64,000 nt of DNA, from assembly GCA_029262795.1 (NCBI GenBank), contig JAJCYT010000012.1, positions 148,100 through 212,099 on the forward strand. Reading direction: 5' to 3'. Within the stretch, counting starts at the first letter, position 1. Each line of letters opens with the position of its first letter. Made by a program: the position numbers and the translations under genes. Shown piece by piece: positions 36,269-44,922 of the stretch. This DNA is from Candidatus Fraserbacteria bacterium (GTDB lineage: Bacteria; Bipolaricaulota; Bipolaricaulia; RBG-16-55-9; JAJCYT01). Below the pieces are notes generated by a model. The model was not told the DNA's origin and did no database searches. It saw only the letters and a list, made by a program, of their open reading frames with translations.

Positions 36269-36290
36269 CTTGTCAGTTTGCCAGGTCAAG
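36269..36290. promoter_or_regulatory. Candidate GntR operator (left copy)
   Basis: CTTGTCAGTTTGCCAGGTCAAG, an imperfect palindrome with outer CTTG/CAAG and inner TGTC/GCCA arms, 30 bp before the GntR start. The corresponding site at 44923-44944, CTTGTCGGTTTGACAGG..., has a perfect TGTC-n5-GACA core before the hydroxyacid dehydrogenase gene. Proposed only from position and symmetry. Confidence 0.4.
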
Positions 36291-36358
36291 ATTTAAAATT
36301 TAAAATTTTCCTACACCTTGACCCACACACAACGAGGCAGTTTTGAGAATGAGTGAAC

Positions 36359-36603
36359 ATGATCATTATTAGTGAATTTATCCACCCTAAAGGCCTTGAA
36401 TTGATTAAAGCGTCTGGATTGTCTCATCAATACGATCCGGGTCTTTGACAATCTGACACTTTTCATGACACTTTGAAAGAGGCTAAAGCATTAATCGTAA
36501 GGAATCAAACCCAGGTGATCCAAACGCTACTTGACCTTGGATCATCTTTAAAAGTGGTGGGCCGTTTGGGCGTTGGTTTAGACAATATTGATCTAAAAAC
36601 CAT
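36359..36603 (+). pseudogene. 5' fragment of 2-hydroxyacid dehydrogenase gene
   Basis: The ATG at 36359 opens a frame parallel to the intact gene at 45012 (MIIISEFIHPKGLELIKASG here, MIIISEFIHPNGLDIIQASG there). Codon 30, Trp in the intact gene, is TGA here (36446-36448). The frame continues in register to KTI near 36603, where similarity ends. It is a dead, truncated copy next to the GntR gene, in the divergent position where the functional gene would be expected. The following 180 bp to 36785 contain nothing recognisable. Confidence 0.88.
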
Positions 36604-36784
36604 CTTGGTGCAGTTTGCATTGGCGCCCCCCCTGCAAGGCGGGACATTGGGTCAGTATGAAACTATAAAACCGGAGAGATGTTTCATAATAATCGATTTT
36701 CGAATTTCAAACACTTATCAGAGAGTTGATGCCAGTGTTGAGCTAAATCGAGGGCGTCGAGGTTAAGTACCGAGATTGCTTAAG

Positions 36785-37351
36785 CTATATCTTTGGAAAA
36801 GCCAAATATCTGGGTACTTCTCTGCAATATTGCTCGTATTCTGATCCAAAGGTTTCCCTCAAGTGCTGTTCTTCCGTCCGCACCATCATGTGCACGATCA
36901 CGGCGTATATCAGGAGCCAAGCCAGACCATAGAAAGACGGCCATAAGGCTGTCACTCCAACCAGCGCAAGACCATAACAGATAAGCTGAGGATTACGGCT
37001 ATAGCGATAAATGCCTGAGTTATGGAGACCACCAGCTCGCTGACCAATCGCTTTGCGAAACCCCAATCCGCTCATGGCCCAGATGGTGGTTATCAACCCA
37101 ACACCTAAGATACCCAAGCCGACTGTAGAATGAAAAACACTGCTCGGAAGAGGTGGAAGAGTAGGCCATGCTGTGGGAAGAAACGTGTAAGAAAGGTTTG
37201 CATGAAGAGCGAAGACTAATGATTGAAGCAAGATGGAGAGAAGCGAGAGCCTATGTGTTCGCGCGTAACTTTTTCGCACAACGACCCGAAAAACGAAATA
37301 ATTGAATAAGATCAGGAGAAAAGATAGCATAAAGAACCAAGCAAACTTCAT
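36785..37351 (-). CDS. Isoprenylcysteine carboxyl methyltransferase-like membrane methyltransferase
   Basis: A 188-residue protein with four to five membrane helices. The C-terminal block carries the ICMT/PEMT-type SAM-binding signature: LHNSGIYRYSRNPQLICYGL, VRTEEQHLRETFGSEYEQYC and the final PRYL. Members methylate lipids or small molecules at the membrane. It is the first gene inside the left island boundary and is transcribed toward it. About 370 bp upstream of its start (37352-37718) hold no gene I can support. Confidence 0.8.
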   Translation of the reverse strand: MKFAWFFMLSFLLILFNYFVFRVVVRKSYARTHRLSLLSILLQSLVFALHANLSYTFLPTAWPTLPPLPSSVFHSTVGLGILGVGLITTIWAMSGLGFRKAIGQRAGGLHNSGIYRYSRNPQLICYGLALVGVTALWPSFYGLAWLLIYAVIVHMMVRTEEQHLRETFGSEYEQYCREVPRYLAFPKI

Positions 37352-37711
37352 AGTTCATCCCATTCAATGCTAGAATGAATGGGATGCATGATTTTGTGCT
37401 CTCTTAACTGATTTGTCATACAATCCCTCCCGGCGCTGAGAAACGGAAGACTGTTACATTAGTGTATCAGATGCAGATAACAGGGTGAACATTCGGGCTT
37501 CTCGAATCAAATCGCATTCACAAAAGGTACGTTTGGAGTTTTCTTCAAGGCAGAAAGACTATTGCCTAAAGGGTTGTGTCACAAAAAATTCAGAATAGCT
37601 ATGCCAAGGTGTGAAAACGCCAGAAGTATCTGTGGATGGGGTGCTTCTGTTCAGTGGTCAGCAACAAGCCATAACAGTGAGCGTAAAACAACAACTATCT
37701 TCGTTAATTTT

Positions 37712-37752
37712 ACAAATATTGGGGGGCAGCGCATAAAATGCTGCCCCCCAAC
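37712..37752 (-). terminator. Strong terminator of the molybdoenzyme operon
   Basis: TTGGGGGGCAGC (37719-37730) pairs perfectly with GCTGCCCCCCAA (37740-37751) around a 9-nt loop. On the minus strand it follows the last operon gene by 25 bp and is itself followed by TATTTGTAAAATT. Confidence 0.85.
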
Positions 37753-37776
37753 AATGCCTTTGGAATATTTGTTGGC

Positions 37777-38784
37777 TTATTGACCAAGCTCAGCAAGCAA
37801 TGAGGCATCGAATTCACCAGGTAAGGTCTGATACTCTACAAAAGCGCCGATCCCGGCATCCCAGTAGTAGAGCATCATGCGCCACATCTGGGCCGGGTAA
37901 GCCACCACAAATTCGCCGTTGGCTTCGTAGACCAACACTTCAATGGGATATGCTGCATTGTGGTTGATGCCCGGCACTGGATTCGTTGCCGAAGCCTCCA
38001 ATGCGTCCCCCACGATTTCAGCGGATGCAGCTTCTACATCGGCTTTGGTAATACCAAACAGACGGGTGTCTCCCACATCGAGCGTGGCAATGAGTTCCCA
38101 ACCGTCGTTGACGTTGGCAAGGTTGGTTTCCACAAAGGCCACCGCTTCATCGAAGCTGGCAAATGCTTGAACGAAACCCTGTTCATAGTTCATGGCGTAA
38201 TCGCTGAAGTTGACCATCACCTGGGCATCGCCATCGCCAATGTAAGGGTGCAGTTGATCAAGGTCACGAATGGCACCAGAGGGTTCATTAAGCACAGCGC
38301 CTGTTACATTGGCAGAGATGAGGTCTAACACATTCTGATTCAACGTGGCTGCCGTGGCGATAAAGTTATCGTGTGCTGCAGCATCAATGCCATTTTCAAA
38401 CAGGTAGACGCAAGCCAACGTTTCGATATTCACGAAATTGACCTTAACCACTTTATCCGCACCAAATTCATAAACATTGATGCGCAACAAGGCAGCAGCA
38501 GCGTGTGGACCTGCAAACGCGCCAATATCTGCGGTGTAAGCCGGATCATGGAACACAAAGACGCGGGAACGATATTCGGCGCCAGCTTCGGGTGCTGTGG
38601 TGTCAAAGGTGTTGAGCAATTCAAAGCTGGAATCGTTCAAGGCAACTTCAACGGCTGCCGTTGCGTCTTCAAACGTCATGTCACTTTCAACCGCTTCGAT
38701 GAATACACCGAATTGTTGACCTTGTCCAGAGACCAATGCGCCAGCCAATACCACAATTGCTAGAGAAAGTAATAGTTTTTTCAT
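37777..38784 (-). CDS. Exported protein with two DUF302-like domains
   Basis: A 335-residue protein with a signal peptide (KKLLLSLAIVVLAGALVSGQ). Two halves each resemble DUF302: residues about 25-140 (VESDMTFEDATAAVEVALND ... VFVFHDPAYTADIGAF ... ALLRINVYEFGADKVVKVNF) and about 190-330 (SFDEAVAFVETNL ... FGITKADV ... YPIEVLVYEANGEFVVAYPA). DUF302 proteins often accompany sulfur-metabolism genes but have no assigned activity. It overlaps the TorD-like gene by 4 bp and closes the molybdoenzyme operon; its export matches the Tat-exported catalytic subunit. Confidence 0.65.
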   Translation of the reverse strand: MKKLLLSLAIVVLAGALVSGQGQQFGVFIEAVESDMTFEDATAAVEVALNDSSFELLNTFDTTAPEAGAEYRSRVFVFHDPAYTADIGAFAGPHAAAALLRINVYEFGADKVVKVNFVNIETLACVYLFENGIDAAAHDNFIATAATLNQNVLDLISANVTGAVLNEPSGAIRDLDQLHPYIGDGDAQVMVNFSDYAMNYEQGFVQAFASFDEAVAFVETNLANVNDGWELIATLDVGDTRLFGITKADVEAASAEIVGDALEASATNPVPGINHNAAYPIEVLVYEANGEFVVAYPAQMWRMMLYYWDAGIGAFVEYQTLPGEFDASLLAELGQ

Positions 38785-39452
38785 GACATCCTCTCCATGC
38801 TTTCAAGAGATTGATTTGAAATAGACTGATTTATGTCGTTATGGTTTTTTGTAAAGCAGACATGGCTCAGATGATCATCCCAAAGGGCTTGCTCCGTCTC
38901 AGCAAAATTCAACAATCGTTCAGCCAGGGCTTGATAAAATTCCAGCCTGGCAAAATTACTCAGGTCTTTTGCAAACGGTTTGACCCACCTCCCTAGATGT
39001 TTGTTCCAAAACGTTTGCGCTACGGTCATCAGGTCGGTTTGGTCCGGCCCGATAGCAACCAACATGGTCTGCATCAGCAAATGCATAAATTCAAGTTCTA
39101 CCGCAATGTGATCGGGAAGCTGATCGTGACTGTGAAGCCCCCACTGGTGGTAGAAAACGCTCACTTGTTCCGCTGCGGGCCCTAAAAGTACGCTGTCGTC
39201 TCGATAGATAGATTCATGAGGTGAACATGGTGTGTGTGGATAACCATTGATAAATAAACCCGTATATTCCGCCTGGATTTTTTCTAAGGAACTTTGAGCC
39301 AGCGTTTCAAATGCGGCACTCAGGCGTGGCTCCTCAGGATTCAGGCAGGCCAGCGCATCGCCCAAGGCGGTTAGATTGTCTTGAGAAGGCCAATCCAAAC
39401 TGAGGCTCAAAGCATAATATAACTGGCTGCGACGGCAGATTGAGTTTACCAT
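38781..39452 (-). CDS. TorD/DmsD-family molybdoenzyme chaperone
   Basis: A 223-residue all-helical protein with the TorD/DmsD/NarJ pattern: RRSQLYYALSLSLDWP, EYTGLFINGYPHTPCSPHESIYRDD (the E/YxxLF..P..P..S.Y motif) and DHIAVELEFMHLLM. Such chaperones bind the Tat signal and hold the apo-catalytic subunit until cofactor is inserted. It sits between the membrane subunit gene (7-bp overlap) and the DUF302-like gene (4-bp overlap). Confidence 0.85.
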   Translation of the reverse strand: MVNSICRRSQLYYALSLSLDWPSQDNLTALGDALACLNPEEPRLSAAFETLAQSSLEKIQAEYTGLFINGYPHTPCSPHESIYRDDSVLLGPAAEQVSVFYHQWGLHSHDQLPDHIAVELEFMHLLMQTMLVAIGPDQTDLMTVAQTFWNKHLGRWVKPFAKDLSNFARLEFYQALAERLLNFAETEQALWDDHLSHVCFTKNHNDINQSISNQSLESMERMS

Positions 39453-40471
39453 GGAAATTCAAACACCCCCGCATACACCACGTAATGACGCAACAAATAG
39501 CCACCAACCAGCACAAGCACCCCAGACAACAGCGACAGGACGGTATTGAGTCGGGGTGATCTTTCATGCCGGAACAAGGTCCAGAACTCTAGCGCCAAAG
39601 GCACCAGCAATCCCAGCACCAAGGCGCCAAACCAGAACCCCGGTTGACTCATCAGGTAGTTGATGGAAGCCTGCACACCCAGTGATCCCATGCTGGCAAA
39701 GTTGAAATAGGCCAAAAGCAACAGCACTTCAAATAGAATCAGACCCACGTCAAAACCCTCAATGCGCTGTTCCAGTCCTTCTTGACGATGACGGATGAAC
39801 ACCAGCACCACCAGGGCATAGGCTGCGCCAGTGGAAAATGCTGACACCAAAAACAACAGCGGCAATGTGGGTGTGTGCCAAAACGGGATGCTGGGTGCCA
39901 TTGACACCAAAAATCCAGTGTAGAAAGCGGTGCCAAAGCCAAACCAGCCGGCCAGCAAGCCAAACAGGCGTTCCCCACGTTGCAGTTTGCCGCCCACAAA
40001 GGTCAACAGGCGCAACGGTTTTGACAATCCACCGGTGGAAGAACGCTCACTCCAGCGTTGGAAAAACGGCTCAGCCTGCGCCCATCCGTATAACGCGCCA
40101 AAAACGAGGGTGAGGCCAATGAACAGGGTGCCCCAGAAAATCCATGAGCTAGGGTTGCTCAGCAAATAGATGATGGCTTCCGGTTGCAGCAGGTCAAACA
40201 TCAGCATCAAAGTGCCAACCGCCAAAAAAACCACCCCGCTGAGGCTCATGGTCAACGTGAACGCACGGTTGGGCTGGCTTTCCGTTTCACCTTCAGCCTC
40301 CGTTTCAGCCGCAGCGCTCAGGGTCACGCCACTCCAGGGGGCAATGATGGGCAACATGCGCTTGGAATAGACTGCGATGGATGCCAGCGACAGGCAAGCC
40401 CCGCCCAGTCCTCCGAGAAACAGGTAGATGACAATTAATTCTCCCCAAATCGTTTGAAATTCAAGTGTCAT
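39446..40471 (-). CDS. NrfD/PsrC-type membrane anchor subunit
   Basis: A 341-residue polytopic protein (about nine helices) of the NrfD/polysulfide reductase C family. It begins LIVIYLFLGGLGGACLSLAS, the classical opening. It anchors the iron-sulfur and catalytic subunits and exchanges electrons with (mena)quinol. It overlaps the neighbouring genes by 4 and 7 bp, showing tight translational coupling. Length is typical (310-350). Confidence 0.88.
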   Translation of the reverse strand: MTLEFQTIWGELIVIYLFLGGLGGACLSLASIAVYSKRMLPIIAPWSGVTLSAAAETEAEGETESQPNRAFTLTMSLSGVVFLAVGTLMLMFDLLQPEAIIYLLSNPSSWIFWGTLFIGLTLVFGALYGWAQAEPFFQRWSERSSTGGLSKPLRLLTFVGGKLQRGERLFGLLAGWFGFGTAFYTGFLVSMAPSIPFWHTPTLPLLFLVSAFSTGAAYALVVLVFIRHRQEGLEQRIEGFDVGLILFEVLLLLAYFNFASMGSLGVQASINYLMSQPGFWFGALVLGLLVPLALEFWTLFRHERSPRLNTVLSLLSGVLVLVGGYLLRHYVVYAGVFEFPW

Positions 40472-41097
40472 TGTTGATCCTTTCCTACGTAACTTTGCGG
40501 ATCACCGATGTAAAACACCTTGGGCGCAGTGCCCAGTTCCGGTCGTAGCGGCTTGGCTTTGCCTGCGGAAACGAGTTTGGCAACTTCGCTATTAGGGTCG
40601 TCCAGGTCGCCAAAGATGCGGGCCTGCAACGGGCAGGTGTCCACACAGGCGGGCAGCATACCTTGGCGCACGCGGTGTAGGCAGAAGTCGCACTTGTCCG
40701 AGTGAGGTTTCTGGTGGGCGATGTCTTCGCCAAACGTCGCTTTCGCTTCTTTGATGTAGTCGCGTTCGTAGGGATAGCGTGCGCCATAAGGGCAGGCAAT
40801 GATGCAATAGCCGCAGCCGATGCAGCGGTCTTGATCCACCTTGACCACGCCTTCTTTCGTGGTATAAGTCGCACCCGTGGGGCAGACATCCTGACACGGT
40901 GGCTGTTCGCAATGCATACACAGCCGAGGCACAAACTGCCGTCCGACATTGGGATATCTGCCCGTCACCTGTTCTTCTATGTGGGTGCGAAAGCGGTTGT
41001 GCCAAAAAGGAGTATGATTTTCCATCGTGCAGGCAGCCACACAGCCTTCGCAACCGACACACGTTCTCAGATCGATGACCATGGCATAGCGCGTCAT
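40468..41097 (-). CDS. Four-cluster ferredoxin subunit (PsrB/DmsB/NrfC type)
   Basis: A 209-residue protein with four [4Fe-4S] ligand sets: CVGCEGCVAAC near the N-terminus, CMHCEQPPCQDVCPTGATY, CIGCGYCIIACPYGARY, and CDFCLHRVRQGMLPACVDTC followed by ARIFGDLDDP. This is the electron-transfer subunit between NrfD-type anchor and molybdenum subunit. No Tat signal is present; it would be co-exported with the catalytic subunit. Overlaps both neighbours by 4 bp. Confidence 0.93.
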   Translation of the reverse strand: MTRYAMVIDLRTCVGCEGCVAACTMENHTPFWHNRFRTHIEEQVTGRYPNVGRQFVPRLCMHCEQPPCQDVCPTGATYTTKEGVVKVDQDRCIGCGYCIIACPYGARYPYERDYIKEAKATFGEDIAHQKPHSDKCDFCLHRVRQGMLPACVDTCPLQARIFGDLDDPNSEVAKLVSAGKAKPLRPELGTAPKVFYIGDPQSYVGKDQQ

Positions 41098-43895
41098 GCG
41101 TGGCTCCTTTCACTTTCTACGAATCCGACAGGCGCTTGGGTCTTGCGGATTCTCACGGTGAACTCACATGTTTTCAGGGTGCCCACGCTGGGGTCAAGGC
41201 GATAAGGTTGTAGTTCGTTAATCGGCGTCCACTTTCGCTCAGCGATCGTTTCTCCATGCCGTGCCCCAGCATTGCTGGCCATGAATATGGTGTCCGGGCG
41301 CGTCATTTCGGTGACGTAGGCGCGGGCCAACGTGTGATATGTCATGTCTTCCGCGTTTTCGATTTCAATCCAGTCACCAGTCTGCAGCCCCAACGCTTCA
41401 GCGCGTTTTGGGTTGATCCACACGCCATAGTTGCGCAGCCCTTTGGTTTCGGTCAGCGCAGCCAGCAGATCGTTGCCGGCAGTGGCTGTGTGGCTCATGG
41501 TGGGCAGCTTGCCAAAGTTGAAGAAAAATTCGTCATCCGGTAGCGGACCATCATGGCCGTGTTGGTACATGGGAGGCACATAGGTGGTCAATGGATCCCA
41601 GTTTTTCTTGTAGCCGCGCTGCTGGACGAAATCGGCCAGTAGCGAGCTGAACAACTCCATGCGGCCCGATTGCGTGGGTGCAGGATATTTAAACGGTATC
41701 CCCGCCTCATGCAGCATTTCGTCCGCATCAAGCAGGTGGTAGATGCCTTCGTCATCCAGCGACCTGGAGATTTCAGATGGGTCTATGTCAAGTTTTTCGG
41801 CAAGGTGCTCGGTGGTGTAGTCTCGCAACGCCCGCCCAGCGGGAATCCCCTGCTGCCGGGCATCGTCTACGGCTTTGTAAAGCTTGCGTCCATCCAAGGT
41901 CAGCAAATTGGCCAAGCCGTAAAGGTAATTACGATAAAAACCCATGCGTTCTGCCAGATCAATAAAGATATCAAGCATGTGGCGACCATCCACAATGGGA
42001 GTGACCGGGTCACGCGTGATGATCTGCAGGTCATGGGCGGCTTCAACGTGGAACAGTTGATCGTAGTGTTCCAGATATGACAGGTCAGGCAAAATGACAT
42101 CCGAGTACCTCAGCGAGTCGTTGTTTTGAATGTCAATGGACACATTGAGCTTAACCGTGTCGCTGCTGAGAATGTCCACCCAATGCTGGTTGAAGTTCTT
42201 GGTCATGTTGGAGGCAATCCCGAAAAAGGCTTTAATTTGATAAGGATCGCCATCGTAGGCCACCTTGCCTTGGACAGATTCCAGATAGCCCACATCAGTA
42301 AACAGTGAAAATGCCACGCCATCGCGCCCCTGTGCCCACTCCTGCTCATTCCAGGCGTGGGACACGCTGGGACGGCGATGCCGCCAGTGCAATGGGTTGG
42401 TAAAAAATACGCGCTGCATAAAGGAGGGGCCAATGGCACCAGGCGGCATCGGCGTTCGTTCGTTGTTCCATACACCTTCCCAATAGTCCTTGACCACTTC
42501 GTGATAACCGCCCGAGAACATCCAGCCGCCAGGCCGATCAATGCCGCCTATCAGCGCCTGAATCATGGCTTTGGTGCGGTGTGTTTGCAGGTGGTTTTCA
42601 TAGCGCCCATCAAACCAGCCGGGTTCGAGCAGGGCTGGGCGGGTCAGCGTAAATTCTTCGGCAATCTCGGCAATTTTTTCAGTGGGAACATCAGTGATGT
42701 CCGCCGCCCATTCCGCCGTGTAATCCTTCACCTGATCTCTTAAGAATTGGAAGGTTGTCCGTACCGGTTTGCCTTGGTAGGTCAGGCCATCCGGAACTTC
42801 AAGGGCGGGGCGGATGGCGTTGCCATCTTCGTCACGATCGTTGCGGTTGTCAGGAACCATAAGCGTGCGAATTTCGCCTGAGATTTCGTCAAAAACTTGA
42901 GCGTTGGCCAGATCGCCAGTTGATTCGTTCAGGTCGCCCGTTAACACCATGTTGTCGCCATCCATATAGGCCAGAAACGGCACATTCGTATGGGTGCGAG
43001 CAAAAGCCTCATCGTATCGTTGGTGTTGGATCAAAGTGTTTAAAATCACCAACAGCAACGCCTGATCCGTGCCGGGTTTGATAGCGATCCATTCATCAGC
43101 TTTGGCGGCCAGTTCGCTCATGCGCGGATCAAGCACCACCACTTTAGTCCCGTTGCGCATGGCTTTTGAAAAGCGCACGGCCCGGCCCGTTGAGATACCG
43201 GCAAGAGCCGCGTTGCTGCGAAGCGCCAGGATGTATTTGGCATTTTCATAATCAGCCATCATTTCAGCGTGCGGATTGAAGTTGCCGGTGACCGTATTGA
43301 GGCCAAAGTGTTCGCCCATGATGCAGTGCTGTAACGGGGTCCCAATGATGTTCGGGATGTTGGCTGTGAGTGCAAAAGCCACCAAATGAAAACGATAAAA
43401 CGCACAGATAAACCAACCGCCTATCAAGGCCATTTCATAAGGCTGGATGTTGTGTGTTTCAATTTTATCCATGATGTAGTCATAAGCTTCGTCCCAGGTG
43501 GCGGCACGAAATGCCCACTCTCCGCGTTTGGAGCCTTCCACTCGAATCAGCGGTTGACGAATTCGGTCCGAGCTATAGAGGCGACGCAGCCCTGACTGGC
43601 CGCGCGCGCAAAGATGTCCGAGGTTAAATGCATCGTGCGGGTTGCCTTCAATTTTGACAGCGCGCTGATGGCCTGCCACGTCTTTGACCGCAACCCGAAT
43701 CCCACATGTGCTGGCACAGAAAGTGCAGATGTTGTTTTTCCACTGGTAGTCGCCTGTTAAGGCTGCATCTGCAAGGATATCTTCCTGCCCTTCAAGCTGT
43801 GCCCTGGATATGGCCATGGGCGTAAGCAAGCTGCCGGCTGCCCCACTGGCCCCCAGTAGTTTGAGAAAGCTTCTGCGATTGACTTTTAAGTCCAT
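41094..43895 (-). CDS. Molybdopterin oxidoreductase catalytic subunit (Psr/Phs/Ttr-like)
   Basis: A 933-residue Tat-exported enzyme: NRRSFLKLLGASGAAG at residues 6-21 is the twin-arginine signal. An Fe-S site reads Cys57-x2-Cys60-x3-Cys64-x31-Cys96. Cys191 in PLQHCIMGEHFGLN stands about where polysulfide, thiosulfate and tetrathionate reductases carry the cysteine molybdenum ligand (serine in DMSO reductase); this position is inferred. The C-terminal molybdopterin-binding domain has WIEIENAEDMTY. Subunit set and operon suggest a sulfur-compound reductase, but arsenate or selenate are not excluded. Confidence 0.88.
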   Translation of the reverse strand: MDLKVNRRSFLKLLGASGAAGSLLTPMAISRAQLEGQEDILADAALTGDYQWKNNICTFCASTCGIRVAVKDVAGHQRAVKIEGNPHDAFNLGHLCARGQSGLRRLYSSDRIRQPLIRVEGSKRGEWAFRAATWDEAYDYIMDKIETHNIQPYEMALIGGWFICAFYRFHLVAFALTANIPNIIGTPLQHCIMGEHFGLNTVTGNFNPHAEMMADYENAKYILALRSNAALAGISTGRAVRFSKAMRNGTKVVVLDPRMSELAAKADEWIAIKPGTDQALLLVILNTLIQHQRYDEAFARTHTNVPFLAYMDGDNMVLTGDLNESTGDLANAQVFDEISGEIRTLMVPDNRNDRDEDGNAIRPALEVPDGLTYQGKPVRTTFQFLRDQVKDYTAEWAADITDVPTEKIAEIAEEFTLTRPALLEPGWFDGRYENHLQTHRTKAMIQALIGGIDRPGGWMFSGGYHEVVKDYWEGVWNNERTPMPPGAIGPSFMQRVFFTNPLHWRHRRPSVSHAWNEQEWAQGRDGVAFSLFTDVGYLESVQGKVAYDGDPYQIKAFFGIASNMTKNFNQHWVDILSSDTVKLNVSIDIQNNDSLRYSDVILPDLSYLEHYDQLFHVEAAHDLQIITRDPVTPIVDGRHMLDIFIDLAERMGFYRNYLYGLANLLTLDGRKLYKAVDDARQQGIPAGRALRDYTTEHLAEKLDIDPSEISRSLDDEGIYHLLDADEMLHEAGIPFKYPAPTQSGRMELFSSLLADFVQQRGYKKNWDPLTTYVPPMYQHGHDGPLPDDEFFFNFGKLPTMSHTATAGNDLLAALTETKGLRNYGVWINPKRAEALGLQTGDWIEIENAEDMTYHTLARAYVTEMTRPDTIFMASNAGARHGETIAERKWTPINELQPYRLDPSVGTLKTCEFTVRIRKTQAPVGFVESERSHA

Positions 43896-43901
43896 GCCCC
43901 C

Positions 43902-44252
43902 TCATTTCTCTAGGTCTTCTTTCAGATGCTTTGAGAGCATTCCCATGTCCTTGAGTTGATCCTTTAACACTTCAGCCATAATGCTGCATGCCTCAATGAT
44001 TCGAGGATCTGATAGTGAGTAGTAGATAAACTTGGCTTCACGTCGTGATTGAATGATGCCTACATTACGAAGGATAGAAAGGTGTTGGGACAAAGTGGCT
44101 GCTGCCACATCAATGGTGCAGGCCAAATCTCCGGCAGTGAGTTCAGATTCTTTGAGCGCATCAATGATCTGCATGCGAATAGGGTTGGCCAGTGATTTAC
44201 AAACTTGAACCCGCATTTTGATGATTTCCTGATTGAGATTGGTCTTTGTCAT
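43902..44252 (-). CDS. ArsR-family regulator with three cysteines
   Basis: A 116-residue ArsR/SmtB winged helix: SLANPIRMQIIDALKESELT, recognition helix AAATLSQHLSILRNVGII and wing SRREAKFIYYSL. Cysteines lie at 18, 45 (DLACTID, the position of the ELCVCDL metal site) and 89 (RIIEACSIM). The ELCVCDL motif is absent, so it may sense thiol or sulfur chemistry and not arsenite. The ATG at 44252 follows AAAGGAGTAAGGTTC. It is the first gene of the molybdoenzyme operon (6 bp before the catalytic subunit) and has a palindrome just upstream. Confidence 0.85.
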   Translation of the reverse strand: MTKTNLNQEIIKMRVQVCKSLANPIRMQIIDALKESELTAGDLACTIDVAAATLSQHLSILRNVGIIQSRREAKFIYYSLSDPRIIEACSIMAEVLKDQLKDMGMLSKHLKEDLEK

Positions 44253-44273
44253 GAACCTTACTCCTTTGCCTTT

Positions 44274-44298
44274 ATTGATCAATCTGTCAATTGATCAT
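44274..44298 (-). promoter_or_regulatory. Palindrome upstream of the ArsR-led operon
   Basis: TGATCAAT (44276-44283) and ATTGATCA (44290-44297) form perfect 8-bp arms around 6 nt, 22 bp before the ArsR start codon. Length, A/T-rich arms and position fit an ArsR-type autoregulatory operator controlling the whole operon. Confidence 0.6.
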
Positions 44299-44328
44299 TT
44301 TAGATTTTTCGAAACTAAGGGCCATGAT

Positions 44329-44903
44329 TCAGGACAGGAAGAGAGATGATCCAAAACAGGTTTGCAAAATTGAAAAAAGCAAACTCAAGTATTTTTCATT
44401 TTGGATGGAGTGCCGTAGGGCTCTGCCCGCTTTAGACTGAAGCGGCTTGGCTTTATTGGCCATAGCATCAATGAATTGTGCATGAACGGTTTCATTGTAA
44501 ACGTGGGCATAAATCTGTGTGGTGTGGATGTGACGATGCCCCATCAGTTTTTGCAGGGGCTCTCAATCGGTATCCTACGGTTGGTCGCGAGTGGCCAAAG
44601 TGTGGCGGAGTTTATGCGGGATCACATCAATCCCAGCCAGTTCTCCAAACTGACGTAAATGCCTCAAAATCTTGCGCGATGTTGGACTGCAACCCTGTGT
44701 TCCCGAAGGAAGAAATGGTCTATTTCAGACACTTTTATTCGTTGCTCCAGGTAGAAACCCAAAGCGTCCTGCATCTGCATGGTCATGTAAATAACACGAT
44801 CCCTGTCAGATTTAGTCCCCCGCACTGTCAAATATCCTGCTTCAACATTCACATTTTCCAACCGTAAATCCAATAACTCGGAAACACGGATACGTTTCTA
44901 TAA
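44329..44903 (-). pseudogene. Tyrosine recombinase remnant
   Basis: Read on the minus strand in shifting frames: RIRVSELLDLRLENVNVEAG and TKSDRDRVIYMTMQM (44664-44900), then DVIPHKLRHTLATR near 44600, then LMGHRHIHTTQIYAHVYNE (44500-44547). The catalytic Arg and His of HKLRHT, His of MGHRHI and Tyr of TQIYAHV can all be seen, but stops and frameshifts separate them, and the N-terminal half is missing. The cut end lies about 20 bp from the right direct repeat. It is probably the former integrase of the island. Confidence 0.85.
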
Positions 44904-44922
44904 AGGGAACTACAGACCCAAG

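Larger units (their letters stand above)
36269..36603 (+). repeat. Left copy of a ~335-bp direct repeat (island boundary)
   Basis: This stretch matches 44923-45256 in the same orientation over its whole length, at roughly 85% identity judged by eye. It includes the palindrome, an A/T-rich leader (ATTTAAAATTTAAAATTTTCC), and the first 81 codons of a 2-hydroxyacid dehydrogenase. Similarity stops abruptly at AACCAT on both sides. Confidence 0.88.

Noticed and set aside
37562..37783. A 73-codon plus-strand frame before the operon terminator
   Set aside because: It runs through the terminator hairpin and has no ribosome site or recognisable sequence.
40592..41113. Overlapping alternative frames within the ferredoxin-subunit gene
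   Set aside because: The annotated frame carries all sixteen cluster cysteines; the others are G/C-driven shadow frames.
44476..44867. Plus-strand frames at the right island edge
   Set aside because: The minus strand in this region translates in pieces to a tyrosine recombinase with its catalytic motifs; the plus-strand translations match nothing.
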